A stretch of DNA of 64,000 nt from Agromyces cerinus (GCF_016907835.1 NZ_JAFBCT010000001.1:310001-374000); one strand, 5' to 3'. Shown: positions 1 through 9,086, counted from the first letter of the stretch. The notes: generated from the sequence alone by a model not told the origin. Translations and numbers: made by a program.

Positions 1-1
1 C

Positions 2-229
2 GTCGCCGCCGATACGGAATCGGTGTCGACCCTGTTCGGCGGGCCCCTCGTCGAGGCGAAGAAGGCGCGGCGTGCGCTCGTGCTGCGCCCCGAGTCATCC
101 GTCATGGGTACGCAGGTGATCGGCAGCCCGATCCCGAAGTTCATGCTGGGTCGCGGCTCGGCTGGTGGCGGCGTCTTCACGACCCCTGCGGGCTGGATGC
201 CGGTGCGGGTGCCCGACATCCGGCAGTGA
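2..229 (+). CDS. C-terminal end of a probable FtsK/SpoIIIE (EccC-like) type VII secretion ATPase (partial)
   Basis: This frame is open from the left edge to a TGA at 227-229, so only the last 75 or so residues are present and the start lies outside the window. The tail has the look of the terminal part of actinobacterial FtsK/SpoIIIE or EccC ATPases: an Arg/Ala-rich helix, a short hydrophobic strand (ALVLRPES), a Gly/Pro-rich stretch with a GRGSAGGG loop, and a final strand. No Walker motif is visible in the fragment, so the call rests on this pattern and on the neighbours (FHA protein, WXG100 proteins, a type VII effector). It could be another conserved protein of the same secretion locus. 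Confidence 0.45.
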   Translation, partial: VAADTESVSTLFGGPLVEAKKARRALVLRPESSVMGTQVIGSPIPKFMLGRGSAGGGVFTTPAGWMPVRVPDIRQ

Positions 230-257
230 CGGCGGCGGTGTCGCGCCGCCGTACACT
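229..257 (+). promoter_or_regulatory. Probable promoter of the FHA gene
   Basis: A TACACT -10-like hexamer lies at 252-257, just after the stop codon of the upstream gene. No clear -35 box is seen. Transcription from here would start near 264, downstream of the ATG at 260, so it supports the GTG at 311 as the start of the next gene. Confidence 0.4.
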
Positions 258-310
258 GGATGCCGGAACAGGGGGTCGATACCCCGATCACCGAGGAAGG
301 GAAGTTCGCC

Positions 311-928
311 GTGGCCTCCACGCGTTGCGTCTACTGCGATGCGACCCTGCAGCCGAACAGCATGTTCTGTCTCGAATGCGGACAGCTGATCCCGCAGTCA
401 GAGAAGCCCCCGGTGCCGGCGCAGTTCTCGCCCGGGGCCGCTTCGGCGCCCGCCGTCCAGCACCAGGCCGCTCCCCGCGCGACCTCGGCCGTCGACCCGG
501 TGCCGCTTCCCGGAACGCTTCCGTGGCAGCAGCGCGGCACCGCTGAGCCCGATGCGCCCGTGGCCAAGGCCGCCCCGGTCGAGGTGCGCCAGCACCTCAG
601 CCGTGCCGAGCTCGTGTTCTCCACGGGGCAGCGCGTCCGGATCGCAGGCAACGCCGTCATCGGTCGGAAGCCCGCGCAGACAGCGCAGGCGACCGGCGCG
701 CAGGCGATCGAGGTCGAGGACGACACGCGCTCGATGTCGCGGGTGCACCTGTTCCTCGAGTTGAACGACGGCGTGCTCGTCGCCGGCGATGCCGGGTCGA
801 GCAACGGCTCCGGCGTGCAGCGCGACGGCGTGCTCACGCCGCTCGAGAGCGGCGGCCCCAAGGTCGAGGTGCATCCGGGCGACACCGTGTGGGTCGGCGA
901 CGTGAACTTCGTCATCCATTCGGCCTGA
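311..928 (+). CDS. Zinc-ribbon and FHA-domain protein
   Basis: 205 residues from a GTG preceded by a good ribosome site (GAGGAAGGGA, about 292-301). An upstream in-frame ATG at 260 would begin before the likely transcription start. Residues about 6-25 form a zinc ribbon with two CxxC pairs (RCVYC and FCLEC). A Pro/Ala-rich linker follows. The last 100 residues are a forkhead-associated domain with the conserved GRKP, SMSRVH and SSNGSGV elements that read phosphothreonine on partner proteins. FHA proteins with zinc ribbons accompany actinobacterial type VII secretion loci and probably link Ser/Thr kinase signalling to secretion. The link here is inferred from position. Confidence 0.85.
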   Translation: MASTRCVYCDATLQPNSMFCLECGQLIPQSEKPPVPAQFSPGAASAPAVQHQAAPRATSAVDPVPLPGTLPWQQRGTAEPDAPVAKAAPVEVRQHLSRAELVFSTGQRVRIAGNAVIGRKPAQTAQATGAQAIEVEDDTRSMSRVHLFLELNDGVLVAGDAGSSNGSGVQRDGVLTPLESGGPKVEVHPGDTVWVGDVNFVIHSA

Positions 929-963
929 CGCGCGGCCGCGGCATCCGCTTCGATGAGGACGAC

Positions 964-1647
964 ATGACCGACCGACAGCCCACTGCGGCCGGGCCGATCG
1001 TGTTCCGGATCCCGGCAGATCGACAGCGGCAGGCGAGCGGTGCGCAGACGACGGGACTCGTGCTGGGGATCGTCGTCGGCGGCGGGCTCGTGATGTTGGC
1101 GGTGTGGCTGCCGAGCAGTGGTATCGACGTGGTGGCATCGCTCGTCCTCGGCCTGCTGGGGCTTGCGGGCCTCATCGGGTTGGTCGTGGCAGTTGCCCGC
1201 TGGCGACGCAATCTCCGCATCGTCACGGGCGGCGACGGAGTCGTGTTCGCCGTCGACTCGAGCGGTCTCGTGCTGGGTGCGTTCGGCCGGATCGCCTGGG
1301 CGGATGTCGCAGAGATCGTGTTCAAGGATCACCGGACCTCCGGCGGCGGGCCTCAAGGCACTCCCGCGGCGTACGGACGAATCCTGGGCCAGCGGCTGCG
1401 CGAGCGCGGCGGAACGTGCGAACTGGACGTCTTCGTGACGCTTCGCGGCAGTTCATCGGATGCCGGGCCTGTGCCGGGCTCGGCCGCAAGCGACATGTCG
1501 CGCACGTCGAACGGTCGAACCGTCGTCCGGCTGCCATTCGGTGCGGCACTGCCGGTCGACGCCTTCCACAATGCGTATCGTGCCGTCGAGCCGGTCGCCG
1601 CCGCGCACGGGGTCGCACTCGTCTACGACAACAAGGCCCGGGTCTGA
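964..1647 (+). CDS. Two-TM membrane protein with a PH-like cytoplasmic domain
   Basis: 227 residues from an ATG with GAGGA upstream. Two hydrophobic helices (about residues 28-50 and 57-79) form a hairpin, followed by a roughly 140-residue soluble domain of alternating strands beginning near the GRIAWADVAEIVF segment. This resembles the PH-like domains found after TM hairpins in many actinobacterial proteins. It lies 35 bp after the FHA gene and may share its transcript. Two minus-strand genes at 13153-14515 have a similar architecture. No enzyme motif is visible. A structural or accessory role in the secretion locus is inferred only. Confidence 0.7.
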   Translation: MTDRQPTAAGPIVFRIPADRQRQASGAQTTGLVLGIVVGGGLVMLAVWLPSSGIDVVASLVLGLLGLAGLIGLVVAVARWRRNLRIVTGGDGVVFAVDSSGLVLGAFGRIAWADVAEIVFKDHRTSGGGPQGTPAAYGRILGQRLRERGGTCELDVFVTLRGSSSDAGPVPGSAASDMSRTSNGRTVVRLPFGAALPVDAFHNAYRAVEPVAAAHGVALVYDNKARV

Positions 1648-1658
1648 CGCACGGTCTG

Positions 1659-1678
1659 CATGGGGAGTGCTCCCCATG
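1659..1678. promoter_or_regulatory. 20-bp palindrome upstream of the WXG100/toxin operon (operator candidate)
   Basis: CATGGGGAG-TG-CTCCCCATG is an interrupted perfect palindrome located 117 bp before the first WXG100 start. The same core, with a CG centre, recurs at 11821-11840 upstream of the Tdi1-type immunity gene. The arms and the CG centre resemble LacI-family operators of the CebR/CelR type (TGGGAGCGCTCCCA) with one extra G per arm. No T-run follows, which argues against a terminator. Confidence 0.55.
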
Positions 1679-1795
1679 GGCTGGTCGTCGATCGCCGGGT
1701 AACGTACAGGTGTCGGGTCGAAGGCGTTCCATTGAGCGGATGCCACGGCACGACGTGTGAACCTGAACGTTCCTGTTGATCCCACGGAGGAAACC

Positions 1796-2089
1796 ATGGC
1801 GGAAATCCGCGTCACTTCTGACTCGCTGGCCGGTGTCGCCGGGCAGCTCTCGAGCGGCTCGCAGTCGATCGAGTCGCAGCTGTCGAACCTGAAGTCCCTC
1901 GTCGAGGGCCTGATCTCGGGCGACTGGTCGGGCACGGCGTCGCAGAGCTTCAACGAGCTCTACTCGCAGTGGGACCAGGCCGGTCTGCAGCTGAAGGAGT
2001 CCCTCCAGGGCATCAGCGACCTGCTCAACCAGGCTGCGCTCTCGTACGAAGACAGCGAGAACGCGATCGCCGGCACCTTCAACGGCTGA
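1796..2089 (+). CDS. WXG100 family protein (ESAT-6-like)
   Basis: 97 residues, the canonical size for WXG100 proteins that are secreted as helical-hairpin dimers by type VII systems. The DWSG turn (W-x-G equivalent) sits near the middle, between two amphipathic helices. The start is an ATG with a strong GGAGG site at 1787-1791 and 5 nt spacing; the longer frame upstream lacks a ribosome site. It heads the operon that leads into two further WXG-like proteins and the giant toxin, so it most likely acts as secretion partner or chaperone for that effector. The canonical C-terminal YxxxD/E signal may be represented by YEDSE near the end. Confidence 0.9.
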   Translation: MAEIRVTSDSLAGVAGQLSSGSQSIESQLSNLKSLVEGLISGDWSGTASQSFNELYSQWDQAGLQLKESLQGISDLLNQAALSYEDSENAIAGTFNG

Positions 2090-2160
2090 CGAACCCCTTT
2101 CTCAGGTGCCGACGCGGCCTTCGCGTCGGCGCTTGAGTCGTTCACCCCTCAGGAGCTCGC

Positions 2161-2820
2161 ATGGTCTATTTCAAGGTACGCGCCGACTCGCTCAGCGAGG
2201 TGGCCGCGCTCATCGGAAACGTCATCGTCGCATTCGATGCGAACCTGGCGGCCGTCGACGGCACGGTCACGCGAACGGTCGATGCCACCTGGGTCGGTGA
2301 AGACGCCGACAAGTTCGGCGAGAACTGGGCGACGTTCGTCGCCCTCTCCGGTCAGGTGCGTCTCGCACTGACCGGCCTGCAGCAGGGACTCATCTCGGCA
2401 GACGGCTCCTACACCCGAACCGAGTCCGGCGTCGGCGGCAGCTTCAAGGGCGGTCGGCAGGGTCTGGTCGCGGTGAAGAACGCCTCGGGCGGACTGGGCA
2501 AGCGTGTCGCCTCCGGTGAGGAGAAGGCCGAAGACATGGCCGAGTTCTTCGGTCGCGACTACGCCGGCGACGACGAGGTCGAGCAGTTCGGCGGCGGCAT
2601 GCTCGGCCCTCGCAAGTCCGGCGGCCAGGCCACCGGCGGCGGATCCGGCGACACCGACGGCGATGGCGACGACGACTCGATCGGCACGGGCGTGTTCCGC
2701 CTCGGCGCCGATGGGGAGCCCGCGGTGGCTCCCGAACAGGTGCTCGGCGTATCGGATTCCGGCGATGCGGCGGCCGAAACGCCCGATGCGGCAACGACCG
2801 ATGGAGAAGACCGTGGCTGA
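2161..2820 (+). CDS. WXG100-like protein with acidic C-terminal tail
   Basis: 219 residues from an ATG with AGGAG at 2150-2154. The first 100 residues look like a WXG100 helical hairpin with a TWVGEDA turn. The remainder is Gly/Asp-rich and probably disordered, with a GSGDTDGDGDDDS run. This tail is unusual for stand-alone WXG100 proteins. It overlaps the next gene by 8 nt, indicating tight co-expression. A role as substrate-specific adaptor or chaperone for the downstream toxin is inferred. Confidence 0.75.
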   Translation: MVYFKVRADSLSEVAALIGNVIVAFDANLAAVDGTVTRTVDATWVGEDADKFGENWATFVALSGQVRLALTGLQQGLISADGSYTRTESGVGGSFKGGRQGLVAVKNASGGLGKRVASGEEKAEDMAEFFGRDYAGDDEVEQFGGGMLGPRKSGGQATGGGSGDTDGDGDDDSIGTGVFRLGADGEPAVAPEQVLGVSDSGDAAAETPDAATTDGEDRG

Positions 2821-3121
2821 ACAGCAGGCAGACGTCTCGGAGCTTCAGGCTCTCGTGCAGACGATGGGCGAACTCGTGGCGTACTGCTCAGCGCTCAAGC
2901 AGGGCGCGAGCGGGTTCGCATACATGCTGCCCAACGAATGGCAGGGCCCCGCGATGCAGGCGTTCCTCGGCTCGTTCGAGGCATGGGCGGTAGGGGCGAC
3001 CTCGCTCGAGGGCGTCGCCGAGTCCCTGCGCCAGCAGGTGGAGACCTCGCACAACTCGTACTCGACCACGATCGAGAAGCTGACGACCGACTGGTCCAGC
3101 ATCGAAGCAAACCTCGGATAG
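2813..3121 (+). CDS. WXG100 family protein with EWQG turn
   Basis: 102 residues from GTG 2813, whose ribosome site (GGAG at 2803-2806) lies inside the previous gene. An ATG at 2801 is in frame but has a poorer site. The protein is a two-helix WXG100 hairpin with the W-x-G turn in NEWQGPAM. It ends 7 bp before the toxin start. Three successive WXG-like genes directly before an LXG/CpnT-type toxin match the known pattern of small helical partners that bind the toxin N-terminus for type VII export. Confidence 0.85.
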   Translation: MAEQQADVSELQALVQTMGELVAYCSALKQGASGFAYMLPNEWQGPAMQAFLGSFEAWAVGATSLEGVAESLRQQVETSHNSYSTTIEKLTTDWSSIEANLG

Positions 3122-3128
3122 GGACCTC

Positions 3129-6100
3129 ATGTCGGACAACGTGAAACTCGATCCTGCACGTCTGGTGCAAGACGGCCAAGAGCTCTACGGCATCGCCCAG
3201 TCGCTCGACACTGCGATCAGTGTGCTGTCGCACAGCCTCGGCGGCAGCGCCGGCATGGCCGGCGATGACAACGCAGCCGAAGAGTTCTGCCAGGGCAGCG
3301 AGGGCTACGACGCGCTCGCCGGTCCGACGATCGATGGCGTCCGTTCGTTCTCGAACTCGCTGCGGCTCGTCGACGCCGCCCTCAACAACACCGCCCGCGC
3401 CTACGACGCCGCGCAGAAGCCGGGCGCCGGCCTCGACCCCAAGAGTGCTTCACCGCAGCCGGAGACCGCTCACTTCGACGAGGCCAAGGCGAACCCGCCC
3501 AGCGCACTCGGCGCCGGATGGCCCGGTGCCCTCGGCGAGTTCCAGGAGCTCATCGAGTGGGGGCTGCAGCAGGTCGGCGTCGTGATCCCGACCGGCGACG
3601 AAGACAAGCTGCAGAGCGCGTCAGAGGCGTGGGGCGATTTCGCCCAGAGCATCCGAACCGCGCGCAGCCAGGTCTCGTCGAGCCTGACGAGCGTCGGCGC
3701 GATGACTTTCCCGCAGTCGGCGAAGGTGCTGAGTTGCCGCAACAGCATCAGCTCCGGACTGCAGAGCATGGAGACGAACGCGAACGGGATGCGCGACTGG
3801 ATCTCCGACTTCCGCACGCAGCTGCGGAACATGCGCGAAGAGCTCGGATGGTTCCTGAAGCAGATGGCGATCGAGATCGCCGCCGAACTCGCCATCGGTG
3901 GCCTGCTCACCGTCGTCACCGCAGGCATCGGCGCCATCGCCACCGCGGCGAAGGTCGGCACCACGGTCGTGCGCTGGTGCATCAAGATCGCGAAGCTCAT
4001 CGACCGACTGAAGGACTTCCTCCGCGGTATCCGCGGTGTCAAGGGCGCGCTCGTTCGCGGCGGACTGCGCGCAGCCAAGGAGGGCCTGCAGGCGGGCCTC
4101 GCGAGCGCGATCGCGACGACGAGCGTCAACGCCGCCCGCGCCGACGAGAAGGACTACCAGGCGCAGGACGTCGGCACGGCGTTCATCTCCGCGTTCGCCG
4201 GTGGCGCGGTGGCGTCGCCCGCCTCGAGGCTCCTGGGCGGCAGCGGCGGTCCGGGAATCAAGGCGGGCACTCGCCAGATCGCCGGCGAGACCGGAGCTGG
4301 TGCGATCGACGGCCTCGCGAGTGCCGCGGTCGAGTCGGGCATGACGGGCGGCGAGTTCAACCCGATCTCCGCGATGGTGCTGGGCTCGCTCATGGGCGGT
4401 GGCTTCACGGCCGTCGGCCGAGGCATCAGCGCGGTTCGCGGCGGGGACTCCGGTTCACCGGCGGGCCCCGGAGCCGGGACCCCCGGCGCGAACACCTCCG
4501 CCGACGGAACGCCGACACCGGGCTCGGGCACTCCGTCGTCGAACTCGAACGGCACCGGCGGCACGTCGGTCGACACCGATTCCTCGGGTATTCCGACGCC
4601 GGGTTCCGGTGACGGAGGCTCGAACGGTGCCGGCGACGGCTCGCCGATCGACCTCGGCGACGGCGGGCCCACTCCTGGCGGTTCGGCCGACGGCGGGTCG
4701 CCTGACGCTGGTACGCCGAGCGCCCCGGATGCACCCAGTACTCCGGATGCCGGGACGCCGAGTTCGCCCGACGCGCCGAGCACGCCCGATGCCGGCACCC
4801 CTGATGCTGGGACGCCGGATGCGCCGAGCACGCCTGATGCCGGCACTCCGGATGCGCCGAGCACGCCTGATGCCGGCACTCCGGATGCGCCGAGCACGCC
4901 TGATGCCGGCACTCCGGATGCGCCGAGCACGCCTGACGCTGGAACGCCGGATGCGCCGAGCACGCCTGACGCTGGAACGCCGGATGCGCCGAGCACGCCT
5001 GACGCTGGAACGCCGGATGCGCCGAGCACGCCTGACGCTGGAACGCCGGATGCGCCGAGCACCCCTGACGCTGGAACGCCGGATGCGCCGAGCACCCCTG
5101 ACGCTGGAACGCCGGATGCGCCGAGCACCCCTGATGCCGGCACTCCGGATGCGCCGAGCACGCCTGATGCCGGTGCGCCGAGTTCGCCGGATGCGCCGAG
5201 CACCCCTGATGCGGGGACGCCGGATGCGCCCAGCACTCCGGATGCGCCCAGCACTCCCGACGCCGGCACGCCCGATGTTGCGACACCCGATGCCGGTTCC
5301 GCCGATGGGGCGACTCCCGAGGCGCACTCAGACGGTGCACCCCAGGGCGCTGGCACGCCGGCTGCCACCACGTCGACCTCGAACGCTGATGCTCCCGACG
5401 CACCTGAGTCTGCGGCATCCGATGCCGATGGCACCGACGTCGACGGCACCAACCTCGACCCGGCCGCCGACGCGGACGGCGAATCCTCCTCCGACGGAGT
5501 CGACCTCGGCGACCTCTCACCCGAGGCCGCAACCGCGATGGCGGGCACCGGTGCCGCTGCTGCGGCGGCAGTGCTGATGCGCCCGACCCTTCCCGGATCG
5601 CAGGCGGCCGGCTCGTCGACCTCCTCCGGCAGCACGACGCAGTCCGCTGCTTCCGATGGGTCGGCGCCGAACGGATCGACGCCCGATGGTGCGAGCCCCG
5701 ATGGATCGCCGACCGGTGACGGCTCGACCCCCGATGGCACGACGCCTGACGGTGGGGCCGGCTCGGGTGCCGACGGCGGAACGCCTGATGCCGACGCGAC
5801 CCCGCAGCAGAGCACCCGGACCGAAGCGGAGATCCGTCAGGCGCTCGCAGAGATCAACCCGAACTTCGACCCGCACAACCCGGCGAACGGGTACGCGACG
5901 AACTGCGGCAACACCTCGGCGATCCTGAACGACTTCCTCAACGGCGACTCGACGTCGGAGGCGCCCACCGGCACGCTCGACGTGCCCGAGATGGAGGCGC
6001 GGACGGGCCTGCCGCAGACGCCGATGACCCCGCAGCAGATCGCCGACTCGCTCACCGCGATGGGCGCCGGTTCGCACTGCGTGGTCGGCATCGACCGGTC

Positions 6101-8714
6101 CACCGGCGACGGCCACTGGTTCAACGCCTACTACGACGGCACCCAGGTGTGGTCGCTCGATGCGCAGACCGGCGACATGTCGCCGTGGCCACCGAACGAG
6201 CCGAACGCCACCAACTGGGATGCCTCGATCACCCCCGAGAACGTCGCTCCCGAGGCGCCCGCTGCACCGACGACGACGAGTCCGACGACGGCACCTGCGG
6301 GTTCCGACGGATCGACGCCCGATGGTGACGGGTCAGCACGTTCCGTCTACCAGGGACAGGCGACCGTCGAACCGGACCACGCCTCCGACGGCTCGCAGGG
6401 CGCCGGAACGACGTTCAACGGCTACAAGATTCCCGAGCTGACGCCCGAGATTCGGCAGCAACTCGCCGATTTCGCGGCGACGACCGGATCATCGATCGTT
6501 CGCAACCCGGACGGGTCGTACTCGCTGCGCGAACCGATCACGGTCAACAGCTTCGAGATGACCAACGCCAACCACGACTGGGCGGAGTTCCAGCGGCAGG
6601 TCGGCCTGCAGCAGCAAGGACTCAACAACCTGACGATCGCCGAATGGCGACACAACGTCAACTTCTATGACAGCAACAAGCGTGTCGCTCCCAATGAGCA
6701 GAAGGCCGAAGGCAAGCTGCTGAAGGCGAACGGCGTGACCATGACGAGCCAGGCGGTGCTGCACGGCCCCGACCAGGTCGCGGGCGGTCGTCCGGATCGC
6801 TTCGACGCGAATGGCTCCCTCGGGATCAACAGTTCGATGGGTCGGCAGTGGCAGGATCGCATCGTCGAGCTGACCGATGGGGTGCGTGACGCCGCGGCAT
6901 CGGTCCCCAAGGAGCTGCGACCCCACGTACGCCTGACGGTACAGCTGGGCGCCACCGATTCCGTCAGTGGCAGCCCGGCGGCGACTCAGGCCACGCTCAA
7001 CGCCGCTCGGCCGGTCACCGCACCGGGCACGGGCACGGCAACGCCTGCCACCCCGGCATCGGCACCCGCCACCTCGGCATCGGCCACTCCGGCATCACCG
7101 ACGACGCGGGCCGGAGCCGGCACGGGCGTGACACCGACACCTGGCGACGGCACGGCCGACGCTTCGGCGCCGGACGCTGCAACGCCGGCCTCACCTGCAG
7201 CCGACACCCCAGCGCATCCCGGTGATTCGAGTGCCGAGTCCGAGTCGTCGACGACGGATCCCGCGGATGCGGGCGTCTCGCCCTCGCAGGAATCCTCGGA
7301 ATCGGCCGATGCGGAACCGGCTACCGAACCGGCGGAGGTGCCCGCCTCCGACGACGCCGCAGGGGCCGATGCGGCACAGTCCGATGCTGCAGCGCTCGAC
7401 GCCGCCGAGCCCGACGCTGTTGACCTTGAAGCCCCTGAAACAGCTGAAGTCGCTGAGCCTGAAGCTGCTGAGCCTGAAGCTGCTGAGCCTGAAGCTGCTG
7501 AGCCTGATGCCGCTGAAGTCGCTGAGCCTGAGGCTGCTGAGCCTGAAGCTGCTGAGCCTGATGCCGCTGAAGTCGCTGAGCCTGAAGCTGCTGAGCCTGA
7601 AGCTGCTGAGCCTGAAGCTGCTGAGCCTGAAGCCGCTGAAGCCGCTGAAGCTGCTGAGCCGCAGGCCTCTGACGCCGAACCCGCCAGCGGGGACGCCGCT
7701 GCCGATGCGACGTCGAGCGCCGACGACGCGTCGACGCCGGATCAGCCTTCCGTGCCCGAGACCATGTTCCACCCGCTTCTCGACGCGCACTTCGATCGCC
7801 TGGATGCGCCAGATGCACCGGAGCTCTCGGTCCGCCTCGTCAACGAGATGGGACTCTGGGCGGACCCCGGGCGATTCGGCAACAACTGCCACTACGTGGT
7901 CAACGCGCTCGAGCTGCGCGCTCGCGGCTACGACGTGATCGCCAGCCCGACCGTGCGGAGCGTCGTGCTCAATCCGCAAACCGGTGCGTACGACAACGCC
8001 TTCGAGTTTCGTTACCCAGCCGCGATCACTGCCGACTGGGTGCAGGTCGACGGCACCCGCCGCGACTTCGACAATCTCAGCGACTTCGAGGGCGACACCG
8101 CCGCTCAGGCGTTGGACGCCCTGACCAGCTCGTGGCCCGAAGGTGGCCGCGGATTCATCGCGGGCTACTGGCGCGATGGTGGCGGGCACATCTTCTCGGT
8201 CACGAGGGACGCCGACGGGGTCAGGCTTTCCGATGGACAGGTGAATGACGCCGACGTCTCCGAGTATCTCGGCGACATGTTCTTCGACGAGCGGTCGTCG
8301 GCGCCGTGGAAGGACATCACGGTGATCAGGGTCGACGACCTCGTTCCGACACCCGAAGTGCTGACGACGTCGACGCCGCGCCGCCAAGAGGAGTACCAGC
8401 TGCTCGTGGACTGGGGCAACAACCCCGCCATGCCGGATCGCCCTCAAGTGATGATCGATCGCGAGCGCGCGGCGAACACCCGCTGGCAGGCTCGCAACGA
8501 TGAGCTGATCGCCGAACGCGTCATGATCCGCGACGATCCCGACGCCGACATGGCCGACCGCCAGCGAGCGGCCGACGAGATCTGGACCCTCCAGGACCAG
8601 AACCAGCGACTGGCCGAGGGGGCGAACCGGTTCGAGCTCGAAGTGAATCCACCGGCACCGGCGCCGCCCCAGACCCACCCTGAGCCTCCGGCAACGGGCT
8701 CAGGCGAGAATTGA
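3129..8714 (+). CDS. Giant type VII polymorphic toxin with two papain-fold and one Ntox15 DNase domain
   Basis: 1861 residues. Residues 1-240 are helical and WXG100/CpnT-N-like. Residues about 249-290 contain hydrophobic helices. Residues about 525-720 are an 11-residue PDAPSTPDAGT repeat linker. A papain-fold domain resembling toxin glutamine deamidases spans about 895-1031, with candidate triad C926, H996, D1011 (NCGN, GHW, SLDAQ). An Ntox15-like domain spans about 1093-1281, with H1212-x-x-D1215 in LHGPDQVAGG, the signature of Tde-type DNases. A Glu/Ala/Pro repeat (about 1440-1510) is followed by a second papain-like domain at about 1565-1735, with C1587, H1687, D1702 (NNCHYVV, GGH, LSDGQ). 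A 120-residue charged tail ends the protein. The predicted role is interbacterial killing through type VII export. Catalysis is inferred from motifs. Confidence 0.85.
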   Translation: MSDNVKLDPARLVQDGQELYGIAQSLDTAISVLSHSLGGSAGMAGDDNAAEEFCQGSEGYDALAGPTIDGVRSFSNSLRLVDAALNNTARAYDAAQKPGAGLDPKSASPQPETAHFDEAKANPPSALGAGWPGALGEFQELIEWGLQQVGVVIPTGDEDKLQSASEAWGDFAQSIRTARSQVSSSLTSVGAMTFPQSAKVLSCRNSISSGLQSMETNANGMRDWISDFRTQLRNMREELGWFLKQMAIEIAAELAIGGLLTVVTAGIGAIATAAKVGTTVVRWCIKIAKLIDRLKDFLRGIRGVKGALVRGGLRAAKEGLQAGLASAIATTSVNAARADEKDYQAQDVGTAFISAFAGGAVASPASRLLGGSGGPGIKAGTRQIAGETGAGAIDGLASAAVESGMTGGEFNPISAMVLGSLMGGGFTAVGRGISAVRGGDSGSPAGPGAGTPGANTSADGTPTPGSGTPSSNSNGTGGTSVDTDSSGIPTPGSGDGGSNGAGDGSPIDLGDGGPTPGGSADGGSPDAGTPSAPDAPSTPDAGTPSSPDAPSTPDAGTPDAGTPDAPSTPDAGTPDAPSTPDAGTPDAPSTPDAGTPDAPSTPDAGTPDAPSTPDAGTPDAPSTPDAGTPDAPSTPDAGTPDAPSTPDAGTPDAPSTPDAGTPDAPSTPDAGTPDAPSTPDAGAPSSPDAPSTPDAGTPDAPSTPDAPSTPDAGTPDVATPDAGSADGATPEAHSDGAPQGAGTPAATTSTSNADAPDAPESAASDADGTDVDGTNLDPAADADGESSSDGVDLGDLSPEAATAMAGTGAAAAAAVLMRPTLPGSQAAGSSTSSGSTTQSAASDGSAPNGSTPDGASPDGSPTGDGSTPDGTTPDGGAGSGADGGTPDADATPQQSTRTEAEIRQALAEINPNFDPHNPANGYATNCGNTSAILNDFLNGDSTSEAPTGTLDVPEMEARTGLPQTPMTPQQIADSLTAMGAGSHCVVGIDRSTGDGHWFNAYYDGTQVWSLDAQTGDMSPWPPNEPNATNWDASITPENVAPEAPAAPTTTSPTTAPAGSDGSTPDGDGSARSVYQGQATVEPDHASDGSQGAGTTFNGYKIPELTPEIRQQLADFAATTGSSIVRNPDGSYSLREPITVNSFEMTNANHDWAEFQRQVGLQQQGLNNLTIAEWRHNVNFYDSNKRVAPNEQKAEGKLLKANGVTMTSQAVLHGPDQVAGGRPDRFDANGSLGINSSMGRQWQDRIVELTDGVRDAAASVPKELRPHVRLTVQLGATDSVSGSPAATQATLNAARPVTAPGTGTATPATPASAPATSASATPASPTTRAGAGTGVTPTPGDGTADASAPDAATPASPAADTPAHPGDSSAESESSTTDPADAGVSPSQESSESADAEPATEPAEVPASDDAAGADAAQSDAAALDAAEPDAVDLEAPETAEVAEPEAAEPEAAEPEAAEPDAAEVAEPEAAEPEAAEPDAAEVAEPEAAEPEAAEPEAAEPEAAEAAEAAEPQASDAEPASGDAAADATSSADDASTPDQPSVPETMFHPLLDAHFDRLDAPDAPELSVRLVNEMGLWADPGRFGNNCHYVVNALELRARGYDVIASPTVRSVVLNPQTGAYDNAFEFRYPAAITADWVQVDGTRRDFDNLSDFEGDTAAQALDALTSSWPEGGRGFIAGYWRDGGGHIFSVTRDADGVRLSDGQVNDADVSEYLGDMFFDERSSAPWKDITVIRVDDLVPTPEVLTTSTPRRQEEYQLLVDWGNNPAMPDRPQVMIDRERAANTRWQARNDELIAERVMIRDDPDADMADRQRAADEIWTLQDQNQRLAEGANRFELEVNPPAPAPPQTHPEPPATGSGEN
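4712..5290 (+). repeat. 33-bp tandem repeat encoding the PDAPSTPDAGT linker of the toxin
   Basis: About a dozen consecutive 33-nt units, flanked by degenerate ones. Synonymous variants cluster (runs of cctgatgccggcact, then runs of cctgacgctggaacg), as expected for local slippage or unequal crossing-over rather than selection on each unit. It forms a long Pro/Ala/Asp linker between the secretion module and the first warhead. Confidence 0.9.
7455..7656 (+). repeat. 15-bp tandem repeat encoding the E-A-A-E-P linker of the toxin
   Basis: Tandem gagcctgaagctgct units, interrupted by gccgctgaagtc variants in two larger periods, encode an acidic Ala/Pro linker between the Ntox15 domain and the second papain-fold domain. 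Confidence 0.85.
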
Positions 8715-8728
8715 GAGAGACTGGGAAG

Positions 8729-9019
8729 ATGGTGACGATCCAGGAAGCGCGAACCCTGCTCGAGCAGTTCTTCGCCGAGCATCCCCCCGCGGTGTCGGGT
8801 GAGCTCTACATCGCGCCCGAATGGTACGAGGATGCCGCCGACTACCTGCCGGTCTGGGGAGCACGTGAGTTTCTCGTCGAGGGGCGAGAAGCGTTCGCCC
8901 GCTGGGACAACCGGGTGATCTTCATCAACAAGGAGACCGGTGAGGTGCACGAGGGGCTGCGCAATCTTCATGCCAAGAAGGTCAGGGCGATGACTCCGGT
9001 GGCAGCTCCGGCAGACTGA
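8729..9019 (+). CDS. Small immunity-type protein, family A copy 1
   Basis: 96 residues, starting 14 bp after the toxin stop. The ATG at 8729 is chosen because the paralogue at 9921 begins with the same MVTI-EAR sequence. A TTG at 8711 overlapping the toxin stop is possible. The pair share a P-x-WYED, YLPVWG, R-x-FLV-G, AFARWDN, FI-K-TGE pattern, typical of small alpha/beta immunity proteins that end in a strand-turn-strand TGE motif. Its place immediately behind the toxin makes it the best candidate to neutralise the last (second papain-fold) domain. I do not recognise a named family with certainty. Confidence 0.7.
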   Translation: MVTIQEARTLLEQFFAEHPPAVSGELYIAPEWYEDAADYLPVWGAREFLVEGREAFARWDNRVIFINKETGEVHEGLRNLHAKKVRAMTPVAAPAD

Positions 9020-9086
9020 AGGTCGAGCTTCGCGCCGGGTAGAGTTCTCGAACGACCCGATCATCGGCACGGCACCAGGGGAGAAG

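Noticed and set aside
1659..1678. Reading the palindrome as a terminator of the 964 gene
   Set aside because: No T-run follows, and an almost identical copy sits upstream of another gene at 11821, which fits an operator better.
4154..5815. Minus-strand 553-codon frame with Gly-Val-Pro-Ala-Ser repeats
   Set aside because: The repetitive, elastin-like sequence is the antisense reading of the 33-bp toxin linker repeats.
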